Shown: positions 43,436 through 52,240, counted from the first letter of the stretch. The stretch: 64,000 nt of DNA from Ascidiimonas aurantiaca (GCF_037646345.1 NZ_JBBEWR010000009.1:62001-126000), one strand, 5' to 3'. Program-made: numbers and translations. Notes: a model not told the origin generated them from the letters alone.

Positions 43436-45391
43436 TTGATCAAAAAGACCACGATAGATAAAGTATTTGAAGCTGCCAGGGTTGAAGAGGTAATTGGTGA
43501 TTTTGTGCAATTAAAAAAATCAGGCACCAATTTTAAAGGATTAAGTCCCTTTACCGATGAGCGTACACCCAGTTTTATGGTTTCACCGGTAAAGCAGATA
43601 TGGAAAGACTTTAGTAGTGGTAAAGGAGGGAATGTAGTTGCATTTTTAATGGAACATGAACATTTTACCTATCCTGAAGCATTGAAGTACCTGGCCAGGA
43701 AATACAATATAGAAGTAGAAGAAACCGAACAGAGTGATGAAGCCAGGCAGCAGGCCGATGAACGGGAAAGTATGTATCTGGTTACTGATTTTGCGGCCAA
43801 ATATTTCAAGAACACCTTATGGGAATCAGAAAGTGGTAAAGCCATAGGGCTCACCTATTTCAAAGAAAGAGGGTTTACCAATGCTACTATTGAGAAGTTT
43901 GCACTAGGTTTCTCACCCAATGAATGGAGCGCCTTTACCAGTCATGCTTTGGAAAAAGGCTATAAATTGGAGTTTCTTGAAAAAACAGGCCTCACCATTG
44001 TTAAAGAAGAAAAACATTTTGACCGTTTTCGGGGTAGAGTTTTGTTTCCCATTCACTCCATGAGTGGCCGTGTATTGGGTTTTGGAGGGCGTATTTTAAC
44101 AAGTGATAAAAAAGCTGCCAAATATCTTAACTCTCCTGAAAGTGATATATACCATAAAAGCAAAGTACTCTATGGCATTTATTATGCTAAACAACACATA
44201 GCCAAAGAGAATAACTGTTATTTGGTAGAAGGGTACACCGATGTTATACAACTACACCAAAAAGGAGTTGAGAACGTAGTGTCTTCCAGTGGTACGGCAC
44301 TAACTGCGGAACAGATACGTCTCATTAACCGTCTTACTCCCAATATTACGGTACTTTTTGACGGGGACGCGGCAGGGCTAAGAGCTTCTTTAAGAGGAAT
44401 AGATCTTATTCTTGAAGCCGGGATGAACGTTCGGGTATGTACCTTTCCCGAAGGTGAAGATCCAGACAGTTTTGCGAGAGAGCACTCTACCGCAGAGATT
44501 AAGGAGTATCTTGAAACGCATACCCGTGACTTTATTCAGTTCAAAGCATCACTTCTTTATGAAGAAACCCGTGATGACCCTATTAAAAAGGCCGATACCA
44601 TACGTGATATAGTTAACAGTATTTCCAAAATACCAGACCGTATTAAAAAAGAGGTATATATTCAGGAGTGTGCTCGCCTTATGGATATTTCAGAGCAGGT
44701 ACTATTTAATACCCTGGCCCAAATTAAAAAAAAAGAATTACGAGAAGCTTCCAAACAGCATAAAAAAAAGCAGGAAGCTTTTGAAGTAGTGAGGACAGAA
44801 GCACCGGTTGAAAAAGTAAATGTGCAACATCTGTTGGAAAAGAAAGTAATAGAAATATTGTTGTTATACGGTTTACGAGAGGAGACTTTTGAAGATTATA
44901 TATTAAAAGAAAATGAAAATGGCGAACTTATCCTGGAACCGGAAACCCATGAAATGAAAGTCTTTGAAAAAGTGTATCTGGATCTGCAACAGGACGAAAT
45001 TCAGTTTAGCAATCCAGAATTTCGTAAGATATATACAGTGCTTATTGAAAACTTTCAGGGCAAAGAAAATTTTCGTGCAGAGGAATTTATCAGAAATGCG
45101 ACCCAGGATATCTCAACAGCCGTAACGTCTATTTTGATGGAAGAAGAGAAGTATATACTTCATGACTGGAGCCGAAAAGATATTTTTGTGAAAGGGAAAG
45201 AATCTGCCATAGCACAATTAGTAAATGAGATCATTCTTAATTTACGATGTTATCTTATCGATAAACAGGTAGCTACTCTGGGAGATAAAACCAAAGAAAA
45301 AACTGATGATAATCATGAACTTTTAGAAGAGATCATGAATTACCATCAGTTAAAAAAATTGTTATCTAAAAAACTAAATCGTGTTTTATAA
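43436..45391 (+). CDS. dnaG: DNA primase with a degenerate zinc-binding domain
   Basis: Makes RNA primers at the fork. The 651-residue protein starts at TTG. The TOPRIM core is intact: LVEGYTDVIQ supplies the Glu and LFDGDAAGLRASL the DxD. The N-terminal CHC2 domain keeps its fold signature (NFKGLSPFTDERTPSFMVSP, SGKGGNVVAFLMEHEH) but the four positions that bind zinc in other primases are Ser37, Thr40, Asp58 and Ser61. A C-terminal region of about 200 residues should bind DnaB helicase. It is convergent with the response regulator gene. Confidence 0.95.
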   Translation: MIKKTTIDKVFEAARVEEVIGDFVQLKKSGTNFKGLSPFTDERTPSFMVSPVKQIWKDFSSGKGGNVVAFLMEHEHFTYPEALKYLARKYNIEVEETEQSDEARQQADERESMYLVTDFAAKYFKNTLWESESGKAIGLTYFKERGFTNATIEKFALGFSPNEWSAFTSHALEKGYKLEFLEKTGLTIVKEEKHFDRFRGRVLFPIHSMSGRVLGFGGRILTSDKKAAKYLNSPESDIYHKSKVLYGIYYAKQHIAKENNCYLVEGYTDVIQLHQKGVENVVSSSGTALTAEQIRLINRLTPNITVLFDGDAAGLRASLRGIDLILEAGMNVRVCTFPEGEDPDSFAREHSTAEIKEYLETHTRDFIQFKASLLYEETRDDPIKKADTIRDIVNSISKIPDRIKKEVYIQECARLMDISEQVLFNTLAQIKKKELREASKQHKKKQEAFEVVRTEAPVEKVNVQHLLEKKVIEILLLYGLREETFEDYILKENENGELILEPETHEMKVFEKVYLDLQQDEIQFSNPEFRKIYTVLIENFQGKENFRAEEFIRNATQDISTAVTSILMEEEKYILHDWSRKDIFVKGKESAIAQLVNEIILNLRCYLIDKQVATLGDKTKEKTDDNHELLEEIMNYHQLKKLLSKKLNRVL

Positions 45392-45405
45392 ACACGTTAT
45401 TGTTT

Positions 45406-46035
45406 TTAAAGAAGTTCCAATGCCTTGGCCTGCTGTAGCATATCAACGAGATTATCAACATTTAATTTTCTCATTAATCTCGCTTTATAAGTACTTACGG
45501 TCTTCTCATTAAGATTTAATTCTTCAGCTACATGTTTGTTGCGTTTTCCTGCAGCAAGCAGCTTAAGAACTTCGATCTCTCTGGTAGAAAGCTTTCTAAA
45601 AAATCTTCTTGGTTTGTTGGTACTTTCATCTACCGCAAGGCGTTGCGCCAGTTCATTGGTGATAAAAACACCTCCGTTTGAGATCTTTCTGATAGCTTCA
45701 GCAATTAGCGAAGTCTCCGCATTTTTTGAAAGATAACCGGATGCACCAGCACGCAGTGTACTCAAAGCATATACATCTTCGGGTTGTGCACTGTACATAA
45801 GTACTTTTACATCAGGATATTCTTTCTTCATTTTTCTAAGGGCGGTAATACCATTCACTTCAGGAATGTCCATTTCCAGTAAAACCAGATCCGGCTTCTT
45901 CTTTGAAAGTTTCTGAAACAACTCTTCAGTTGTTGAAACACTTCCGGATATCTGGATATCCTTAGAATCCTGTAAAGCAGATGCTATGCCTGCCTGCACG
46001 ATGGGGTGGTTGTCAGCCACGAGAACTTTAATCAT
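45406..46035 (-). CDS. NarL/FixJ-type response regulator with atypical receiver
   Basis: A 209-residue protein with an N-terminal receiver (VLVADNHPIVQAG) and a C-terminal LuxR-type helix-turn-helix (LSTREIEVLKLLAAGKRNKH, LNEKTVSTYKARLMRKLNV). Where the phosphorylated Asp normally lies, in LLDxxMP, the sequence is LLEMDIP with Glu54; part of the acidic pocket (Asp8) and the Lys of GYLSK remain. Glu can mimic phospho-Asp, so it may be constitutively active or respond to something other than a kinase. No sensor kinase is adjacent. Confidence 0.9.
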   Translation of the reverse strand: MIKVLVADNHPIVQAGIASALQDSKDIQISGSVSTTEELFQKLSKKKPDLVLLEMDIPEVNGITALRKMKKEYPDVKVLMYSAQPEDVYALSTLRAGASGYLSKNAETSLIAEAIRKISNGGVFITNELAQRLAVDESTNKPRRFFRKLSTREIEVLKLLAAGKRNKHVAEELNLNEKTVSTYKARLMRKLNVDNLVDMLQQAKALELL

Positions 46036-46191
46036 AATACAAGGGTTTAGAGTTAGTTTTTAACTTTTTAAAAACCTTTACTTAATAATAATACAGTTAT
46101 ATATTACTATTAGTAGGGGTATTCAGTAAGTAAAAGTAATTAAAAAATCAGATTACAACAAAAACTTTACAAATTTTCGTTCTAACGACGA

Positions 46192-46980
46192 CTATTTTAG
46201 ATCATCGGGAAGTTTACATACAGGTATGGGAAGCATTTTATGCTTATTTTGCATATTTAGTTTCTCATAAATTAAGAAAACCTCTTTTTCTCTGTCATTA
46301 AAATCGTCAGCTTTTTTCCCGTGTTCCTGCATTTTCATGGCCCATTCAAGCTCAGGATATGTAGCGCCAATCTGATCTTCATCAGTTCTGTTGTCACCCC
46401 AAAGCCCGTCAGTGGGAGGTGCTGTAATAACAGATTGTACAATATCGAGGTATTCAGCAATTTCGTACACCTCACTTTTTAGTAAATCAGCAATAGGACT
46501 TAAGTCAACCCCGCCGTCTCCATACTTTGTAAAGAAGCCTACACCAAAATCTTCTACTTTATTTCCGGTTCCTGCTACTAGCAGTCCGTTTAAGGCTGCA
46601 AAATAGTACAGGGTAGTCATTCGAAGCCGGGCTCTCGTATTAGCGAGAGACATAAAACGGTCTTCTTCATCAGCAACCGGAGGCAGTGCTTTGATAAGTT
46701 CTTCAAACACATCTGTAAGTTCTATGTGTTCTGAACGTACATTTGGGTAACGCTTTTTTAACCAAGAAATATGTTCCTGTGCCCGGGTTATCTGATTTTC
46801 TGCCTGGTGTATGGGCATTTCAAGACATAAAACAGGGAGGTTGGTTCGGGCGCAAAGCGTAGAGGTAACTGCAGAATCGATTCCACCTGAAATGCCTATA
46901 ACAAAGCCTTTTGTCCCGGCATTGGCCGAATAATCACGAAGCCAGTCACATATATAGGTAATCACTTTTTCTGTTTTCAT
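46192..46980 (-). CDS. nadE: Ammonia-dependent NAD+ synthetase
   Basis: Amidates deamido-NAD to NAD. I start at MKTEKVITYICDWLRDY; the longer frame adds 25 unlikely residues. The PP-loop GISGGIDSAVTS binds ATP, and GTGNKVEDFGVGFFTKYGDGGVDLSPIADL is the family signature. At 262 residues it has no glutaminase domain, so it needs free ammonia. It is upstream of, and divergent from, gldB. Confidence 0.95.
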   Translation of the reverse strand: MKTEKVITYICDWLRDYSANAGTKGFVIGISGGIDSAVTSTLCARTNLPVLCLEMPIHQAENQITRAQEHISWLKKRYPNVRSEHIELTDVFEELIKALPPVADEEDRFMSLANTRARLRMTTLYYFAALNGLLVAGTGNKVEDFGVGFFTKYGDGGVDLSPIADLLKSEVYEIAEYLDIVQSVITAPPTDGLWGDNRTDEDQIGATYPELEWAMKMQEHGKKADDFNDREKEVFLIYEKLNMQNKHKMLPIPVCKLPDDLK

Positions 46981-47103
46981 ATACAAGGTTTCTTTGTTAT
47001 AAACGGTTGTTGATAAAACAAAAATAAATGTTTCTGTCATATAATTGATATTCATTGTTTTTGTGCTTTATTTGTAACTGTTTGAAGCAAGTTACCCCCT
47101 TAG

Positions 47104-48111
47104 TTGGAAAAAGATCGTATTATAAAAGTGTTTTGTGCATATATTAAGAGCATAAAGAACTATGTAGTAATAGTATCGCTTTTGCTATTTACTGCAGGCT
47201 GCAAAAAGGACAAGGGCAATGACAACGTTGCTCCTGGCGAAAAAATCCAGTTACAGGTAAAGCGTTTTGAGGTAGCCTTTTCAAAAACCACTCTTGAAAC
47301 ATTGGAAGAAACAAGATCAGATTTTCCATATCTGTTTCCAAAGAATTTTCCTGATAGTATTTGGATATATCGCCTCAGAGATACCTTACAGAAATCACTT
47401 TTAAAGGAAACTATAAAAGCGTTTCCTGATTTTAAAAAAGAGCAAAAAGAACTTGAAAATCTTTTTCAATATATACGCTACTATTTCCCTGATACCTCTA
47501 TACCAGAAGTAGTAACCCTTACCTCAGATGTTGATTACAGGAACAAAGTGATCTATACCGATACTTTGTTGCTGATTTCGCTCGATACATATCTGGGGGA
47601 AAACCATAGGTTCTATAAAGGGATTCAACAGTACATAAGAAAAAACTTTACAAGAGATCAGATTATACCTGATGTGGCTGTAGCTTTTGCGGAGCAAAAA
47701 GTAGGTGGGTTACAGAGTCGTTCTTTTATTGAAAGAATGGTGTATCACGGGAAGTTACTCTATTTAAAAGATCAACTCATTCCTTCGGTTTCAGATGCGA
47801 GAAAAATGGGTTATAGCGAAGAGGAGTTCATCTGGGTACGGGAAAACGAACCGGAAATATGGAGGTATTTTGTAGAGCGTGAATTGCTTTTTTCAACAGA
47901 TTCCGGTTTGACTGCACGCTTTATAAACCCGGCGCCATTTTCAAAGTTTTACCTTGAGTTGGATACAGAATCACCCGGCAGGGTAGGCCAGTATATAGGT
48001 TGGCAAATTGTTCGTGCATATATGAGAAATAATGCCGTATCTTTGCAGCATTTATTAAACCTGCCCGGAGAAGAATTATTTGCAGCCTCCGGTTATAAAC
48101 CCCAACGATAA
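47104..48111 (+). CDS. gldB: Gliding motility lipoprotein
   Basis: A 335-residue lipoprotein (lipobox LFTAGC near residue 33) required for gliding in Flavobacterium. Family blocks visible are SDFPYLFPKNFPDSIW and ELDTESPGRVGQYIGWQIVRAYM. There is no ATG in reach; TTG at 47104 or GTG at 47128 must serve, with the later start giving a more normal signal length. It overlaps gldC by one base. Confidence 0.9.
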   Translation: MEKDRIIKVFCAYIKSIKNYVVIVSLLLFTAGCKKDKGNDNVAPGEKIQLQVKRFEVAFSKTTLETLEETRSDFPYLFPKNFPDSIWIYRLRDTLQKSLLKETIKAFPDFKKEQKELENLFQYIRYYFPDTSIPEVVTLTSDVDYRNKVIYTDTLLLISLDTYLGENHRFYKGIQQYIRKNFTRDQIIPDVAVAFAEQKVGGLQSRSFIERMVYHGKLLYLKDQLIPSVSDARKMGYSEEEFIWVRENEPEIWRYFVERELLFSTDSGLTARFINPAPFSKFYLELDTESPGRVGQYIGWQIVRAYMRNNAVSLQHLLNLPGEELFAASGYKPQR

Positions 48112-48449
48112 TGGCAGAAACCCATATATCAGACATAAAACTCGAAGTAGCGCTTGACGATAACAAGGTTCCCGAAACCATTACATGGACAGCTTCAGAC
48201 GGAGGTGTTGAAAAAGAAGAAGCAAAAGCTGTGCTTTTGTCTATATGGAACAGTGAGCAGAAAGAAACTCTCCGAATAGACCTTTGGACTAAAGACATGC
48301 CGCTGGATGAGATGAAAATTTTTTTTCACCAAACACTGGTCGCTATGAGTGACACTTTTCTCAGAGCCACGAACGATGAAAAAATGGTCGCTACCATGAA
48401 AGATTTTTGTGACTATTTTGCAGAAAAACAAGAACTGCATAAATTATAA
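48111..48449 (+). CDS. gldC: Gliding motility protein GldC
   Basis: A 112-residue soluble protein without a signal peptide. SDIKLEVALDDNKVPETITW, LRIDLWTKDMPLDEMKIFF and MKDFCDYFAEKQEL match GldC of flavobacteria. It is thought to be an accessory gliding factor; its biochemistry is unknown. The single-base overlap TAATG links it to gldB. Confidence 0.9.
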   Translation: MAETHISDIKLEVALDDNKVPETITWTASDGGVEKEEAKAVLLSIWNSEQKETLRIDLWTKDMPLDEMKIFFHQTLVAMSDTFLRATNDEKMVATMKDFCDYFAEKQELHKL

Positions 48450-48476
48450 CTATTCTTAAAAAAATACTTTCTCCCT

Positions 48477-48851
48477 GTGAGAGCGCCCGTACAAAAACTC
48501 GTATTTATCTATAATGCCAATTCGGGGAAGATGAATGCTTTTCTTGATTCCGTTCGTAAAGTGGTAGATCCTTATAATATTGATTGCAGGCTTTGTAGCC
48601 TTACCTATGGGTTGATAAGTGAAAAAAAAGAATGGAAAACCTTTTGTGACTCATCCGGGGTCCCTATGTCTTTTTTACATCGCGATGAGTTTGAGAGTAG
48701 TTACAGATCCAAATTTGGTTACAAATTTACATTCCCTGTTGTGTTGGCAGAAAGTGCTAACGGTCTTGAACTTTTAATCAAAACCGAAGAGTTAAATGCG
48801 CTTGAGAATATTTCACAGCTTATAGCCCTGGTGCAGGAAAGGGTGAATTGA
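48477..48851 (+). CDS. Hypothetical protein downstream of gldC
   Basis: A 124-residue protein with a GTG start. It begins VQKLVFIYNANSGKMNAFLD, has two Cys in IDCRLCSLTYG, and ends in a helix. The order strand, NANSG, helix and later FTFPVVLAE suggest a small thioredoxin-like or Rossmann-like fold, but the CxxC is not at a standard thioredoxin site. No family is recognised. It is 28 bp after gldC and probably co-transcribed with it. Confidence 0.65.
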   Translation: MRAPVQKLVFIYNANSGKMNAFLDSVRKVVDPYNIDCRLCSLTYGLISEKKEWKTFCDSSGVPMSFLHRDEFESSYRSKFGYKFTFPVVLAESANGLELLIKTEELNALENISQLIALVQERVN

Positions 48852-48904
48852 TTTTTAAGCCGCGCAGAGTTTCGATTCTTTTTTTGCACAGGTAAATAAA
48901 TGAT

Positions 48905-49501
48905 TTAAAGCCGTTTGTTTATATCATCAATATAAGATAGCAATTCTTCTCTGCCCGTATTTTTAGCCGAAGAGGTTATAAAAAAAGGAGGGAGTGTTTC
49001 CCAAAAGTTGAGCATCTGTTTTTGATAATGTTCTACATGGTTTTTAATCGCTCCCGGTTTTAGCTTGTCTGCTTTGGTAAAAACAATGGCAAACGGCACC
49101 TGGTTTTCTCCCAGCCATTTCGTGAAATCCATATCAATGGGCTGAGGCTCGTGCCTGATATCTATTAGCACAAAAGCACATACCAGTTGCGTGCGTTTTT
49201 CAAAATATTGGGTAATAAGCTTCTGGAAAGTTTTCCGGTTAGTTTTAGACGTTCTGGCATAACCGTATCCGGGAAGATCTACCAAAAACCACTCTTTGTT
49301 AATCTTGAAATGATTAATTAATTGGGTTTTTCCCGGAGTTCCTGAAGTTTTAGCCAGGTGTTTACGCTGGGTAAGCATATTGATGAGAGATGATTTGCCA
49401 ACATTAGACCTGCCAATAAAAGCATATTCCGGGATAGGTTCTCCCGGGCATTTGGCAACGTCAGAATTGCTAACCACAAATTCTGCCGACTTGATTTTCA
49501 T
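48905..49501 (-). CDS. engB: Ribosome biogenesis GTP-binding protein YsxC/EngB
   Basis: A 198-residue GTPase for 50S assembly. G1 is GRSNVGKSSLI, G3 DLPGYGYA, G4 FTKADKL and G5 TSSAKNTG. The N-terminal SAEFVVSNSDVAKCPGEPIPEYAFI is typical. It lies 13 bp downstream of the hydrolase gene on the same strand and forms a two-gene unit with it. Confidence 0.95.
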   Translation of the reverse strand: MKIKSAEFVVSNSDVAKCPGEPIPEYAFIGRSNVGKSSLINMLTQRKHLAKTSGTPGKTQLINHFKINKEWFLVDLPGYGYARTSKTNRKTFQKLITQYFEKRTQLVCAFVLIDIRHEPQPIDMDFTKWLGENQVPFAIVFTKADKLKPGAIKNHVEHYQKQMLNFWETLPPFFITSSAKNTGREELLSYIDDINKRL

Positions 49502-49514
49502 GATTTTTTACAGA

Positions 49515-50282
49515 TTACAGGTTCCTTTTGCTGAGCCAGCTATCCAGCAATTTGTTAAAAGTGATCGGGTGCTCCATCATAGGGGCGTGACCACATCGGT
49601 CTATCCAAAATAGATCAGAATCCGGTAAAAGGCTGTGAAACTCTTCGGCGACGTTGGGAGGTGTTACCGTATCATTTTTCCCCCATATTATACAAACAGG
49701 TGTCTGCATATGAGGAAGGTCTTTTGCCATGTTATGACGTATAGCGCTTTTGGCAATAGCGAGTGTTTTTACCAGTTTGTTGCGGTCGTTAACAGTGGCA
49801 TATACTTCATCAACAATTTCTTTTGTGGCTACTTCGGGATCGTAAAAAACGTCCTGGCTTTTTTTCTTTATGAACTCGTAATCTCCGCGTTTGGGATAAC
49901 CATCACCCATAGCGCTTTCATAAAGCCCGGAACTACCCGTAATAACCAGAGCTTTAACCCGCTCAGGGAAAAGTTTAGAATACAGCAGGCCAATATGGCC
50001 CCCAAGAGAGTTGCCCAGAAGAATAACTTCATGAAGCTCTTTAAATTCTATGAACTGCTCCAGGTAAAGGGCAAAACTTTTAACATTGGTTTTTAAAAGA
50101 GACATAGAATACACCGGAAGTTCAGGTATGAGCACCTTATAGCCTTTTGAAGAAAAATATCGGGTAACCTCCTCAAAATTGCTCAATCCTCCCATGAGTC
50201 CGTGTAGAATAATCATAGGAGTGCCCTCGCCAACTTCCAGATAACTGAATTTTTTTTCCTTCTTAACGCTATGTAACATCAA
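49515..50282 (-). CDS. Alpha/beta hydrolase
   Basis: A 255-residue hydrolase. The oxyanion region ILHGLMGGLSNF, nucleophile elbow GNSLGG, Asp in WGKNDTVTPPN and His in CGHAPMMEHP complete the triad. It is cytoplasmic (no signal). Substrate cannot be predicted. It is upstream of engB, divergent from the dcw cluster. Confidence 0.88.
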   Translation of the reverse strand: MMLHSVKKEKKFSYLEVGEGTPMIILHGLMGGLSNFEEVTRYFSSKGYKVLIPELPVYSMSLLKTNVKSFALYLEQFIEFKELHEVILLGNSLGGHIGLLYSKLFPERVKALVITGSSGLYESAMGDGYPKRGDYEFIKKKSQDVFYDPEVATKEIVDEVYATVNDRNKLVKTLAIAKSAIRHNMAKDLPHMQTPVCIIWGKNDTVTPPNVAEEFHSLLPDSDLFWIDRCGHAPMMEHPITFNKLLDSWLSKRNL

Positions 50283-50419
50283 TGGTTAGTTATAGTTCTC
50301 AAAAAAACAAATATAGGCATTTCATACATATGTAAATCAATGTTTATCGAATCTCTTGAAAAGCACTTTTTGTGCCCTTTTAAAGGTATGTACTTATAGT
50401 GCAGAGTTGCTTTTCAACC

Positions 50420-50477
50420 TGTTGATAACCAAAGTTTTCTTAGCGATTATTGGCGAAAAAACCAAAACTTATCAACA
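50420..50477. repeat. Inverted pair of DnaA-box-like 9-mers upstream of mraZ
   Basis: TGTTGATAA (50420-50428) and TTATCAACA (50469-50477) are perfect inverted copies with 40 bp between. TTATCAACA differs by one base from the E. coli DnaA box TTATCCACA. Binding by DnaA is a guess; another dimeric regulator is equally possible. Confidence 0.4.
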
Positions 50478-50506
50478 AAGTGGTAAAATGTGGTAAAATG
50501 TGGTAA
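50477..50506 (+). promoter_or_regulatory. Three tandem MraZ boxes in the dcw promoter
   Basis: Three direct repeats with a 10-bp period, AAAGTGGTAA, AATGTGGTAA, AATGTGGTAA, lie just upstream of the -7 box. Known MraZ proteins bind similar 10-bp-spaced GTG/TGG repeats before their own gene and repress it. The repeats cover the expected -33 region, so binding should block polymerase. Confidence 0.8.
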
Positions 50507-50515
50507 ATAATTCTA

Positions 50516-50523
50516 TATATTTG
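50516..50523 (+). promoter_or_regulatory. -7 element of the mraZ/dcw promoter
   Basis: TATATTTG matches TAnnTTTG perfectly and lies 33 bp before the GTG start of mraZ, directly after the MraZ boxes. Confidence 0.65.
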
Positions 50524-50555
50524 AAAAACCAAATATTGGAAACCCGTACCACATT

Positions 50556-51023
50556 GTGAGCAGTTTTATTGGGACATATGAGTGTAAAGCAGATTCCAAG
50601 GGCAGGATCATGATACCGGTAGCTCTTAAAAATCAGATAGCTCCCATGCTGCAGTCAGGATTTGTCATTAAAAGAGCAGTGTTCCAAAAGTGTCTTGAAT
50701 TGTACCCTATGTCTGAGTGGAATGCACTCATGGCTAAAATGAACAAACTAAATCGTTTCAAGAAAAAAAACAATGATTTTATAAGGAGGTTCACCGCAGG
50801 TGTAAAGGTTGTAGAGGTAGATGCTACGGGCAGGTTGCTTATTCCTAAAGACCTTTTTGGTTTTGCTGTTTTAGATAAAGAGGTGGTATTGTCTTCAGCT
50901 ATCAATATTATCGAGATATGGGATAAGGAAATGTACGAGCAGGCTATAGATGATGCTACGGGAGATTTTGCAGATCTGGCAGAAGAAGTAATGGGAGATG
51001 ACGATGGGCCAGATATATCATAA
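50556..51023 (+). CDS. mraZ: Transcriptional regulator MraZ
   Basis: A 155-residue DNA-binding protein with two AbrB-like half-domains: ECKADSKGRIMIPVAL near the start and VEVDATGRLLIPKDLFGF near residue 95. The start is GTG. It is the first gene of the dcw cluster and most likely represses it through the repeats upstream. It overlaps rsmH by 26 bp. Confidence 0.95.
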   Translation: MSSFIGTYECKADSKGRIMIPVALKNQIAPMLQSGFVIKRAVFQKCLELYPMSEWNALMAKMNKLNRFKKKNNDFIRRFTAGVKVVEVDATGRLLIPKDLFGFAVLDKEVVLSSAINIIEIWDKEMYEQAIDDATGDFADLAEEVMGDDDGPDIS

Positions 51024-51906
51024 ACCGGTATTGTTAAAGCCCTCGGTGGACGGGTTAGCTATAAAAGAGAACGGGGTGTACGTAGATGTTACTTTTGGCG
51101 GGGGAGGTCACTCCAGGGAAATACTGAGCAGGTTGGGAAAAGACGGGAAGCTGTATGCATTTGATCAGGATAAAGACGCGCTCAGAAACATCATTAAAGA
51201 TACGCGGTTTGTGCTTATTAATGAGAATTTCAGGCACCTGAAAAGGTTTTTAAAGTTCTATGGCATAACAGAAGTAGATGGGGTACTGGGAGATTTTGGG
51301 GTCTCTTCTCATCAGTTTGATGAAGCAGACAGAGGCTTTTCTACCCGATTTGATGCGTCACTCGATATGCGAATGAATCAAACAGGAGTGCTCAGTGCCT
51401 ATGAGGTAGTGAATACATATGACGAGAACGAGTTGAAATACATTTTTCAAACCTATGGAGAGATCAGGAATGCGACCGTTTTTGCGCGATTAATTGTGAA
51501 GGGTAGAGAGCAGGAGCCTATTAAGACCACTAAAAGTTTAAAAAGTGTGTTAAGGTCACAATTGCCACCTCATCGCGAAAACAAAATACTGGCCCAGGTG
51601 TATCAGGCCATACGTATTGAAGTGAATCAGGAAATAGAAGTGCTTCGGGAGTTCCTTTTACAAACCCCGCAGCTTATAAAAAAGGGAGGACGGTTGAGTT
51701 TAATAAGTTATCACTCCCTTGAAGACCGGCTGGTAAAAAGGTTTATTAGAGACGGAAAGTTTGAAGGGGAGGCTGAAAAAGATTTTTACGGAAACATTCA
51801 GGTCCCTTTCCGAAAAGTAGGAAAGCTTGTAGTGCCTTCGGAAGAAGAGATTAGAGATAATAACAGGGCAAGGAGTGCAAAACTCCGGATCGCAGAAAGA
51901 ATTTAA
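50998..51906 (+). CDS. rsmH: 16S rRNA (cytosine(1402)-N4)-methyltransferase
   Basis: A 302-residue SAM methyltransferase, formerly MraW. HKPVLLKPSVDGLAIKENGVYVD precedes the SAM site TFGGGGHSREIL; DFGVSSHQFDEADRGFS, LDMRMN and SYHSLEDRLVKRF are characteristic. The start could be the first ATG or the one two codons later. It overlaps mraZ. Confidence 0.96.
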   Translation: MTMGQIYHKPVLLKPSVDGLAIKENGVYVDVTFGGGGHSREILSRLGKDGKLYAFDQDKDALRNIIKDTRFVLINENFRHLKRFLKFYGITEVDGVLGDFGVSSHQFDEADRGFSTRFDASLDMRMNQTGVLSAYEVVNTYDENELKYIFQTYGEIRNATVFARLIVKGREQEPIKTTKSLKSVLRSQLPPHRENKILAQVYQAIRIEVNQEIEVLREFLLQTPQLIKKGGRLSLISYHSLEDRLVKRFIRDGKFEGEAEKDFYGNIQVPFRKVGKLVVPSEEEIRDNNRARSAKLRIAERI

Positions 51907-51918
51907 AACAAGATCAGG

Positions 51919-52236
51919 ATGAAAAAAAACCTCATAGATATTTTAAAAGGAAAATTTCTGGTGAGTGACGATTCAGTTAAAAACTGGCGATTTATTCTTT
52001 TTTCTTCCCTGCTGGCTGTTATTATGATTGCCAGTTCGCATAGCGTAGATAGAAAAGTGCTAAAAATAGCAGATCTGAATAACGAAGTAAAGGAGTTGCG
52101 AAGCGAATTTGTAGATACGCGCTCCAGGCTTCAAAAGTTAAAGCTTGAATCTACGGTAACTTACCGGGTAAAAGAAAAAGGGTTGGAGCCTTCGGTAACA
52201 CCTCCTAAAAAAATTAAGATCATAAAAGAAGACTGA
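51919..52236 (+). CDS. ftsL: FtsL-like cell division protein
   Basis: A 105-residue bitopic protein: short cytoplasmic N-terminus, one membrane segment (FILFSSLLAVIMIASSHSV) and a periplasmic coiled coil (IADLNNEVKELRSEFVDTRSRL). Sequence is poorly conserved in this family, so the call rests on topology, size and place between rsmH and ftsI. Confidence 0.85.
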   Translation: MKKNLIDILKGKFLVSDDSVKNWRFILFSSLLAVIMIASSHSVDRKVLKIADLNNEVKELRSEFVDTRSRLQKLKLESTVTYRVKEKGLEPSVTPPKKIKIIKED

Positions 52237-52240
52237 TTGT

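Noticed and set aside
49635..50096. 153-codon plus-strand frame opposite the alpha/beta hydrolase
   Set aside because: Antisense to a gene with an intact catalytic triad; residue content is not protein-like.
50477..50506. Tandem repeats as a CRISPR or microsatellite
   Set aside because: Only three 10-bp units with no spacers, placed exactly over the mraZ promoter; MraZ boxes explain them better.
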